Part shown: positions 1 through 5,619 of the stretch, one piece after another
Numbering within the stretch: position 1 is the first letter of the stretch
Layout: each line of letters starts with the position of its first letter
NCBI GenBank assembly: GCA_021736505.1
Contig: JAIPFU010000066.1
Location: 1 to 8,979 of the forward strand
Source: Spirochaetia bacterium
GTDB lineage: Bacteria > Spirochaetota > Spirochaetia > PWKH01
Reading direction: 5' to 3'
DNA: 8,979 nucleotides
Program-made: the position numbers and the translations under genes
Notes under the pieces: generated by a model
The model's input: only the letters and a program-made list of their open reading frames with translations
Told to the model about the DNA's origin: nothing
Database searches by the model: none

Positions 1-29
1 TTGACTTGCATGATAACAATCATTACACT
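1..29 (+). promoter_or_regulatory. Candidate sigma-70 promoter for hflKC
   Basis: TTGACT at 1-6 matches the -35 consensus at five of six positions. TACACT at 24-29 matches the -10 consensus at four of six, and the spacer is exactly 17 bp. Transcription would start near base 36, leaving a leader of about 20-25 nt that contains the hflK ribosome binding site. The -35 element sits on the window edge, so upstream context (UP element, other promoters, end of a preceding gene) is not visible. The spacer also carries a small dyad, ATGAT-N4-ATCAT (10-23). The call rests on consensus matching only. Confidence 0.45.
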
Positions 30-47
30 TTGAATATACATATGATC

Positions 48-57
48 AAGGAGGAGG
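48..57 (+). promoter_or_regulatory. Strong Shine-Dalgarno of hflK
   Basis: AAGGAGGAGG at 48-57 is a near-perfect anti-16S complement. It lies directly before the ATG at 59, so it fixes that start. An ATG at 42-44 lies upstream of this site in another frame and has no ribosome binding site of its own. Confidence 0.85.
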
Positions 58-58
58 T

Positions 59-1048
59 ATGCTTGAACGCAATGTCTCTAGTCAGGGAAATAATAGTTTC
101 AATATACAGCCGAAGATAATTTGGCTCATACTTGCAGCTATTTTAGTAATCGTTTTAGCAGCAACAAGCATTTTTGTTGTTGACCAAACTGAACAGGGGG
201 TCGTTCTTCGTTTCGGTAAATTTAACAGGACGGTAGGACCCGGGCTTCAATTTAAGATGCCCTTGGGAATTGAGCAGAATTATAATGTTCCCACACAGAG
301 AGTTTTGAGTATGTCCTTTGGATTTAGGACTGAATCTGCAGGGGTGCAGACGACATATTCATCCAGAGATTATTCTGAAGAATCCATTATGCTTACCGGA
401 GATTTAAACATTATTGATGTACAATGGATTATACAATACCGTATAAACAGACCTAAAGACTGGCTTTTTAATGTTGAGTCAAGGGACAAAACAATAAGAG
501 ATATAAGTCAATCTGTTTTAAATCAGCTGGTTGGTGATTTAGCAATACTTGATGTTATCGGGTCTAAAAGAACAGCTATTGAAGATGATGCCTTAGTATC
601 TATGCAGAAGTCTTTTGATAATTACGGATTGGGAATTGATGTAACTGCTGTAAAGCTGCAGAATATCGTTCCTCCAGCTGGAGAGGTGCAAGATGCTTTC
701 GAAGATGTTAACAAAGCTATTCAAGACATGAACCGACTGATCAATGAAGGAAAGGAGCTGTACAACAGTGAAATTCCCAAAACACGTGGTAACGCAAATA
801 AGTTGATCCAGGAATCTGAAGGGTATGCTTCTGAGCGTGTTAATAATGCTCAAGGTGATGTAGCCCGTTTTAATTCTATACAGAAAGAATATGAAAACAG
901 TAAAGAGGTAACACGAACTCGTCTTTATATAGAGACATTGGAAGATGTTTTCTTGAATTCAGACAAGGACACAATATTTGTAGATAAGCAGTTGGATAAC
1001 TTCCTGCCCCTTCAGTCAATCCAATCCGGTCAGGGAGGTGATCAATAA
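59..1048 (+). CDS. hflK: HflK, SPFH/band-7 membrane protein, FtsH modulator subunit
   Basis: Seen: 329 residues with a short N-terminal cytoplasmic tail and one hydrophobic segment at about 20-40, followed by an SPFH/band-7 domain (about 40-225). HflK hallmarks are DQTEQGVVLRFGKF (42-55), GPGLQFKMP (60-68), MLTGDLNIIDVQWIIQYRI (111-129) and the PPAGEVQDAFEDVNKA segment (205-220). A charged helical region at about 220-300 is probably coiled coil. Known of the family: HflK and HflC co-assemble into a large membrane-anchored cage around the FtsH AAA protease and restrain its attack on membrane substrates; the domain lies on the periplasmic side. The protein is shorter than E. coli HflK (about 419 aa), mainly because the glycine/proline-rich N-terminal tail and long C-terminal tail are missing. 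The start follows a strong Shine-Dalgarno, and the stop overlaps the hflC start (TAATG), implying translational coupling. No ftsH is present in the window. Confidence 0.93.
   Translation: MLERNVSSQGNNSFNIQPKIIWLILAAILVIVLAATSIFVVDQTEQGVVLRFGKFNRTVGPGLQFKMPLGIEQNYNVPTQRVLSMSFGFRTESAGVQTTYSSRDYSEESIMLTGDLNIIDVQWIIQYRINRPKDWLFNVESRDKTIRDISQSVLNQLVGDLAILDVIGSKRTAIEDDALVSMQKSFDNYGLGIDVTAVKLQNIVPPAGEVQDAFEDVNKAIQDMNRLINEGKELYNSEIPKTRGNANKLIQESEGYASERVNNAQGDVARFNSIQKEYENSKEVTRTRLYIETLEDVFLNSDKDTIFVDKQLDNFLPLQSIQSGQGGDQ
1032..1042 (+). promoter_or_regulatory. Shine-Dalgarno of hflC inside the hflK 3' end
   Basis: AGGGAGGTGAT at 1032-1042 lies within the last codons of hflK and 5 nt before the hflC ATG at 1048. 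It is close to the ideal anti-16S complement. With the one-base TAATG overlap it supports coupled, near-stoichiometric translation of the two subunits. Confidence 0.85.
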
Positions 1049-2055
1049 TGAAAAAGTTAATTACTACCTTAGTTATTTTAGTTGTATTGGTCATTATCAT
1101 TTTCCTGCTTGGTCCGTTTTATAGAATCAATGAGGGTGAACAGTCAGTTATTACCCGTTTCGGAGCAATTACAAAATCTACAACAGAGGCTGGTTTGAAA
1201 TTCAAGATGCCTATTGTCGATAATGTAGTTAAATATCCCAAGAAAATTCTATCATGGGATGGTGATGCTCAGCGGGTCCCCACCAGTGAAAACCAATTCA
1301 TATGGGTGGATACAACGGCTCGCTGGAGAATATCTGATCCAGCTCTCTTTTACGAATCAGTAACAACGCTTCAGCAGGGACTTGCCAGACTTGATGATGT
1401 TATTGATTCAGCGGTACGTACCATAATTGCCGAGAATGAGCTTATTGAAGCTGTAAGAAATTCAAATGAAATAAACAGTATTGATAGAGATTTAGGCGTC
1501 ACTGAACCTGATGAAGTTATGGAATCGGAGCAGCTTGAACAATTAGAACAGCTTACCATTACTGAAAAAACGTATGAAAGAATCAGTATTGGAAGAGAGG
1601 ATCTCTCACGACAGATGTTTGAATCTGTTAAGGAAATTACAGAGAGTTTCGGTATTGAAATCATTGATATAATCATCCGTCAGATTCAGTACTCCGACGA
1701 TTTAACGCAAAGCGTCTACAATAGAATGATAAAAGAACGTAATCAAATTGCAGAAGCTTACCGATCTTTTGGAGAAGGACAGAAGCAGGAGTGGCTTGGT
1801 AAATTAGAAAATGATCGTAAGAGAATTCTATCCGAGGCTTATGAAAAATCAGAAACCATAAAAGGTGAAGCTGATGCTGAAGCGGTAGGAATCTATGCTC
1901 TCTCGTATGAAAAAGATCCTGAATTCTTTAAATTCTGGAAAAGTATAGAATCTTATAAAAAGGTTCTACCGGAATTTCAAAAAACCCTGACAACAGATAT
2001 GGATTACTTCCAGTATCTATATAGTGAAAATGGTGATGATACAAGTAATGAATAA
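1048..2055 (+). CDS. hflC: HflC, SPFH/band-7 membrane protein, FtsH modulator subunit
   Basis: Seen: 335 residues beginning with a hydrophobic signal-anchor (about 5-24), then an SPFH domain containing GEQSVITRFGAI (30-41) and AGLKFKMP (48-55). A charged helical arm (about 225-290) carries the HflC-typical ERNQIAEAYRSFGEGQ (230-245), ILSEAYEKSETIKGEADAEA (260-279), IYALSYEKDPEFF (282-294) and W297-KSIESYKK (to 305). Known of the family: partner of HflK in the membrane cage that encloses FtsH. Odd point: between the two SPFH halves (about 140-182) there is an acidic stretch with a repeated Glu-Gln-Leu motif (EQLEQLEQL, 161-169), longer than I expect for E. coli HflC. It shares domain plan and size with the upstream HflK, as expected of paralogues. 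It is the last gene of the unit, followed after 58 nt by an intrinsic terminator. Confidence 0.93.
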   Translation: MKKLITTLVILVVLVIIIFLLGPFYRINEGEQSVITRFGAITKSTTEAGLKFKMPIVDNVVKYPKKILSWDGDAQRVPTSENQFIWVDTTARWRISDPALFYESVTTLQQGLARLDDVIDSAVRTIIAENELIEAVRNSNEINSIDRDLGVTEPDEVMESEQLEQLEQLTITEKTYERISIGREDLSRQMFESVKEITESFGIEIIDIIIRQIQYSDDLTQSVYNRMIKERNQIAEAYRSFGEGQKQEWLGKLENDRKRILSEAYEKSETIKGEADAEAVGIYALSYEKDPEFFKFWKSIESYKKVLPEFQKTLTTDMDYFQYLYSENGDDTSNE

Positions 2056-2064
2056 TCTTTCTTA

Positions 2065-2076
2065 TTTCAGCTGAAA
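2065..2076. repeat. 12-bp perfect palindrome downstream of hflC
   Basis: TTTCAGCTGAAA is a perfect palindrome 10 bp after the hflC stop and upstream of the terminator. It has no loop, so it would make a poor RNA hairpin. It could be a small protein-binding dyad or chance in AT-rich DNA. No function is assigned. Confidence 0.25.
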
Positions 2077-2113
2077 AATATAAATTCTGCTGCTTGAAGA
2101 AAAATGAAATTAT

Positions 2114-2155
2114 CCGCATATGTAATGTATTTACATATGCGGTTTTTTTATTTTT
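2114..2155 (+). terminator. Rho-independent terminator of hflKC
   Basis: CCGCATATGTAA (2114-2125) and TTACATATGCGG (2131-2142) form a perfect 12-bp stem closed by a 5-nt loop (TGTAT). Seven T (2143-2149), an A, and five more T (2151-2155) follow. This is a textbook intrinsic terminator for rightward transcription and separates hflKC from the murE operon. The stem is AT-rich apart from its base, so some read-through is possible. Confidence 0.93.
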
Positions 2156-2181
2156 GACCTTAAGAAAAGCTGTGCAATACT
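2154..2181 (+). promoter_or_regulatory. Candidate extended -10 promoter of the murE operon
   Basis: TTGACC (2154-2159, five of six -35 matches) overlaps the end of the terminator T-tract. After a 16-bp spacer comes AATACT (2176-2181, four of six -10 matches), preceded by TG at 2173-2174 in the extended -10 position. Transcription would begin near 2188, giving a leader of only about 20 nt before murE. An alternative -10, TACTAT at 2191-2196, has no good -35 at the right distance. Supported by consensus matching and by its place between a strong terminator and a new gene cluster. Confidence 0.42.
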
Positions 2182-2207
2182 GAAAAAAAATACTATCATC
2201 ATATGTA

Positions 2208-3911
2208 ATGGATATGCTAAAAATGATTAGTAGATTGGATTCAGCTCATAAAAAAGAGAAATCTTTAAAAAAATTACTCACATATTGTGAAACTGTTGAT
2301 GTTTCCCATGTACAGGATCATACTATTGAAGGTTTCAGCCTTTATTCAGATTCCTGCAGCAAAAACTATATCTTCTTTGCTTGTCCTGGTTTTAATACGG
2401 ATGGGCATAATTATATTTCAGATGCTGTTTCCAGGGGAGCTTCGGTTATTGTATATGAACATTATGTTGATGATGTAAATATAAATCCTTTTGTTACCTA
2501 TATTAAAGTTGAAAACTCAAAAAAAGCACTGGCTCAGCTAGCTTCAGCATATTTCAAGTCTCCTTCAAGTGATATGACGGTAATTGGCATAACCGGTACT
2601 GATGGTAAGACTACTGCTTCCTATTTTTTATTTCAGCTTCTTGTATCTGCCGGAAAAAAAGTTGGGATTATTTCCGGAGTATACACAGGTACACATGAGG
2701 AACTTTATGAAAGTTCACACATGTCTACTCCGGAGAGTTATACGATAGAAGAGAAGCTTTTTCATTTTAGAGAGGCAGGGTGTGAGTTTGCAGTTATTGA
2801 AGTCACATCACACGCCCTTTCTGAATTACATAAACGGGTGGATGCCGTGAATTTTGATATATTTATTTTCACTCCAATAACAAGCGACCATCTGAATTTT
2901 CATGGTGACCTCAGTACTTATGTTTCAACGAAATTCAGGGCTCTGGAATTGCTAGGTTCCAGCTATTCTGCTCAGAAAGAAAAAAATGTATCAAATTTTT
3001 ATAAGAAATACCCTCAAGCCGGAAAATCATTTAACAAAGGTATTGTAACAACTTCGGCAAATGCATATTTCAGGGAGCTGTTTAAAAGAAGTGACAGCTC
3101 CTGGACAAAAGTACTTTCTGTAGATAGTACACAAACTTCTGCTATACCCGGGAGTTTCGGAACATCAAGAGAAATTAATGATTATGATACTGGTGCTGGT
3201 GCTGATCATCTCCTCACTTCACAATCATATAAAAAGAATACTACTGAGCTTCTATGGGATAATATGTCGCTTGGATATTTTAACAGGGATAGTTTTTCTG
3301 AATATCAAATTATGGATCTCAAATTAGCTTTATCTGCCTTGCCTTTATTGCATATAGACATATCAGAAATTGTTCCTGGTCTTTCCAAGCTTAAGAAAGT
3401 GAAGGGAAGGAACACAATAATTAATTTGAAAAAAAATCGCAGGATTGTAATCGATTATGCCCATACAGCTCATGCTGTCAGAACTATTCTAGCAGAATAT
3501 AGATATAATGCAGCATTTCAAAAAATAATTGTTGTCATGGGAGCTGCGGGTGACAGGGACAGATCCAAACGGCCTGAAATGGCTGCTGCCGCTGATTTTT
3601 TCGCGGACATCATAATATTTACTACTGAAGATCCCTTCAATGAAAATCAGATGCAGATTTTTTCTGATTTACGCAGGGGGATAAAAAATAAAATCCCCGG
3701 CAAGGAGCTGTTTTTTATTCCAAATCGTCGGGAGGCTGTAAGATGGGGAATTAATGAATTGGATGCTAAAAGCTGTCTGCTCATTCTAGGTAAAGGGCAT
3801 GAGCGGTTTATCCATTATTCTGATCGGAAAGAGCCTTGGAATGATTTAGAAGAGACAAAAAAGATGCTTGATACGCATAACGTAAGCATCAATATGAAAT
3901 TAAAGGAATAG
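2208..3911 (+). CDS. murE: MurE-type UDP-MurNAc-tripeptide synthetase, enlarged and divergent
   Basis: Cytoplasmic Mur ligase that adds the third, diamino-acid residue to UDP-MurNAc-L-Ala-D-Glu using ATP. Visible in order: N-terminal UDP-binding domain with DGHNYISDAVSRGAS (65-79); P-loop GITGTDGKTT (127-136); substrate motif STPES (173-177); EVTSHAL (198-204) and R210; SDHLNFHGD (226-234); K242, the likely carbamylated lysine; C-terminal domain with KGRN (399-402), DYAHT (416-420), GDRDRSKRP (448-456) and LGKGHE (527-532). Odd: 567 aa against the usual 480-500, because of a serine-rich expansion at about 250-356. The adenine-contact motif (F-N-x-Y/S-N in relatives) reads FSEYQ (363-367). The diamino-acid motif is EDPFNE (474-479), not the DNPR of meso-DAP enzymes. 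There is no Shine-Dalgarno before 2208; ATGs at 2214 and 2223 are possible alternative starts. First gene of its operon and not in a dcw cluster. Family assignment is firm; substrate and full activity are inferred. Confidence 0.85.
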   Translation: MDMLKMISRLDSAHKKEKSLKKLLTYCETVDVSHVQDHTIEGFSLYSDSCSKNYIFFACPGFNTDGHNYISDAVSRGASVIVYEHYVDDVNINPFVTYIKVENSKKALAQLASAYFKSPSSDMTVIGITGTDGKTTASYFLFQLLVSAGKKVGIISGVYTGTHEELYESSHMSTPESYTIEEKLFHFREAGCEFAVIEVTSHALSELHKRVDAVNFDIFIFTPITSDHLNFHGDLSTYVSTKFRALELLGSSYSAQKEKNVSNFYKKYPQAGKSFNKGIVTTSANAYFRELFKRSDSSWTKVLSVDSTQTSAIPGSFGTSREINDYDTGAGADHLLTSQSYKKNTTELLWDNMSLGYFNRDSFSEYQIMDLKLALSALPLLHIDISEIVPGLSKLKKVKGRNTIINLKKNRRIVIDYAHTAHAVRTILAEYRYNAAFQKIIVVMGAAGDRDRSKRPEMAAAADFFADIIIFTTEDPFNENQMQIFSDLRRGIKNKIPGKELFFIPNRREAVRWGINELDAKSCLLILGKGHERFIHYSDRKEPWNDLEETKKMLDTHNVSINMKLKE

Positions 3912-3914
3912 TAC

Positions 3915-5096
3915 ATGCAGATCTCAATTTTTCATGTTGATATGGATGCATTTTATGCATCTGTGGAACAAGTTTTTAATCCTAATCTGCGAAATAAACC
4001 TATTATAGTGGGCGGACATTTAACAAATCGCGGGGTCGTTTCCGCTTGTTCTTATGAAGCTCGAAAATATGGTGTCCATTCTGCGATGCCGATTTTCCAG
4101 GCTAAACAACTTTGCCCCCATGGTATATATGTACCTGTAGATATGAAGAAATATCAGAAAGCCAGCGAACAAATTATGAAAATACTTCAAACTTTCTCAC
4201 CTGAAGTTCAACAGATTTCAGTGGATGAAGCATTTCTAGATATGAGCGGTACGGAAAAAATTTTCGGAAAACCCTTGCTAGCGGCACAAAAAATCAAAAA
4301 AAAAGTTTTTGATGAAACAGGACTTACCATTTCAGTCGGTATCGCCTCTTCAAAGTTTCTGGCAAAAATGGCTTCAGATTTTAAAAAACCCGATGGTTTG
4401 TATCAAATTCATCCGGGCAGTGAAGAGTCATTTATAGATAATTTTACAATCGGACAGTTATGGGGAATAGGAGACAAGACAGCAGAAAAAATACAGAAAA
4501 TGGGATTTACTTCAGTTGAAAAACTGAGAGCCTTCCCTATGAATCAATTGGAACATCTATTCGGAACGAATCTTGGGAGTTACTTGTATAAAGTGGTACG
4601 AGGAGAGGATCCCGGTATCTTTGCCCTCAATCCTGCAAGCCGCTCAATTAGCAATGAAACCACTTTTGACTTTGATGTTTCTCAAAGTGATATTCTAAAT
4701 CAATATTTACTGGAACTTTCTCATCATGTGGTTTTTCGGACTTTTACAGAAGGGGTACAGTCAAAAACTCCATTTGTTAAATATAAGACAAATGATTTTC
4801 GCAGCTTTACTGCTAGAGAAACTCTTAAAAAACCAATTATTTCTGCTGAAGAATTATTTTCACATGTGAAAAATCTTTTTTATCATCGTTGGGATAAGCA
4901 TACTCCCCTGCGTCTTATCGGAGTTGGCCTTCAGAATATTGAAGACAAGAAACTCGGTTATCAGATGGAACTGTTTGATGACCCCTTTCAGAAAAAAAGG
5001 ACTGTAGAAGAGACGGTCTATAAAATAAAAAAGCGCGGATTAAGGGTATCCAAGGCATCTTCATTGCTGAATGACTTTGAAAAAAAATTGAAATAG
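3915..5096 (+). CDS. dinB: DNA polymerase IV (Y-family translesion polymerase)
   Basis: Error-prone polymerase that copies past damaged template bases. Seen: HVDMDAFYASVEQ (7-19) with metal-binding D9 and D11-equivalent acidic context; SVDEAFLDMSGT (102-113) with catalytic D104/E105; SVGIASSKFLAKMASDFKKP (140-159); helix-hairpin-helix region with WGIGDKTAEKI (183-193); little-finger domain from about 240. By alignment to E. coli Pol IV the sugar-discriminating steric gate is Y14. Near the C terminus QMELF (350-354) fits the beta-clamp binding motif, followed by a basic tail. At 393 aa it has normal length and all catalytic acids, so it should be active. It starts 3 nt after murE with AAAGGA (3902-3907) as ribosome binding site, so it is probably translated from the murE message. 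I saw no SOS box before the operon, so damage induction is not evident. Confidence 0.95.
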   Translation: MQISIFHVDMDAFYASVEQVFNPNLRNKPIIVGGHLTNRGVVSACSYEARKYGVHSAMPIFQAKQLCPHGIYVPVDMKKYQKASEQIMKILQTFSPEVQQISVDEAFLDMSGTEKIFGKPLLAAQKIKKKVFDETGLTISVGIASSKFLAKMASDFKKPDGLYQIHPGSEESFIDNFTIGQLWGIGDKTAEKIQKMGFTSVEKLRAFPMNQLEHLFGTNLGSYLYKVVRGEDPGIFALNPASRSISNETTFDFDVSQSDILNQYLLELSHHVVFRTFTEGVQSKTPFVKYKTNDFRSFTARETLKKPIISAEELFSHVKNLFYHRWDKHTPLRLIGVGLQNIEDKKLGYQMELFDDPFQKKRTVEETVYKIKKRGLRVSKASSLLNDFEKKLK

Positions 5097-5109
5097 GATA
5101 GTATATGTT

Positions 5110-5619
5110 ATGAGCATTCATGTAGTCTTAGTTGAGGCAGAAATCCCTCAAAATACCGGGAACATAGCAAGAACCTGTGCGGCTGCTGATATTTCCCTTC
5201 ATCTAGTTGGGCCTTTGGGCTTTTCAATAGATGAAAAAAGCGTCCGAAGAGCCGGCCTGGATTATTGGGACATGGTCAGGGTAAGCTCTTATGATGGACT
5301 GGATGATTTTTTTTCGAAAAACAGCTCGGGTCTGTATGTTTTTTTCACAACCAAGGCAAGAAAAAGATATGATGAAATAGACTATGAGAAGCATGAAAAT
5401 ATTTATCTTTTTTTCGGCAAAGAAAGTGCTGGATTGCCTGAAGAGCTGCTGCTTGATTATCAGGATAACTGTGTTCGCATACCGATGATAGAGAATGCCA
5501 GATCCTTAAACCTGTCTAATTCAGCTGCAATAGCAGTTTATGAAGTTTTACGACAAAAGGGGTTTACATCCTTGCAGACATCAGGATCACTGCACAGGCT
5601 TAAATGGAGGAATGTATGA
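5110..5619 (+). CDS. trmL: tRNA (cytidine/uridine-34 2'-O)-methyltransferase TrmL
   Basis: SPOUT-class methyltransferase that uses S-adenosylmethionine to methylate the ribose of the wobble nucleotide in tRNA-Leu isoacceptors (known for E. coli TrmL, formerly YibK). Seen: 169 residues, close to the family's about 155-165. Motif 1 is EIPQNTGNIARTC (11-23); the trefoil-knot motifs are FGKESAGLP (102-110) and IPM (124-126), then RSLNLSNSAAIAVYE (131-145). The TrmL-typical SVRRAGLDYW (44-53) is also present, favouring TrmL over larger TrmH relatives, which carry an N-terminal extension. The ATG at 5110 has AGGATA (5095-5100) upstream; an ATG at 5106 reads straight into a stop and is excluded. The gene follows dinB by 13 nt, and its TGA overlaps the proC start in ATGA. 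Confidence 0.93.
   Translation: MSIHVVLVEAEIPQNTGNIARTCAAADISLHLVGPLGFSIDEKSVRRAGLDYWDMVRVSSYDGLDDFFSKNSSGLYVFFTTKARKRYDEIDYEKHENIYLFFGKESAGLPEELLLDYQDNCVRIPMIENARSLNLSNSAAIAVYEVLRQKGFTSLQTSGSLHRLKWRNV
5606..5610 (+). promoter_or_regulatory. Shine-Dalgarno that sets the proC start
   Basis: GGAGG at 5606-5610 lies 5 nt before the ATG at 5616. An in-frame ATG at 5604 would place this motif inside the coding sequence, so 5616 is the better start. The resulting protein begins MNLTKIGFIGCGKMG, with the Rossmann strand close to the N terminus as usual for ProC. Confidence 0.85.

Noticed and set aside
1..58. Possible 3' end of an upstream gene (frame 1 stops at TGA 31-33; frame 3 stays open past 58)
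   Set aside because: Too few codons are visible to recognise any protein, and the same bases are better explained as promoter plus ribosome binding site of hflK.
593..853. Antisense open frame inside hflK, and similar antisense frames at 876-1100, 1371-1676, 1928-2119 and 4915-5121
   Set aside because: They lie opposite well-conserved coding sequence, show no recognisable domain, and the one at 1928-2119 runs across the terminator. They are shadows of the + strand genes.
2287..2478. 63-codon + strand frame within murE
   Set aside because: It is out of frame with murE, which matches the Mur ligase family throughout this part, and it has no family resemblance of its own.
3160..3312. Frameshift or assembly error in the divergent middle of murE
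   Set aside because: The frame stays open and is followed by well-matched C-terminal Mur ligase motifs in the same frame, so an in-frame lineage expansion is more likely than an error.
5604..5615. Upstream ATG giving proC an extra MEEC at the N terminus
   Set aside because: The Shine-Dalgarno GGAGG lies after this ATG and correctly before the one at 5616, and ProC proteins start close to the Rossmann strand.
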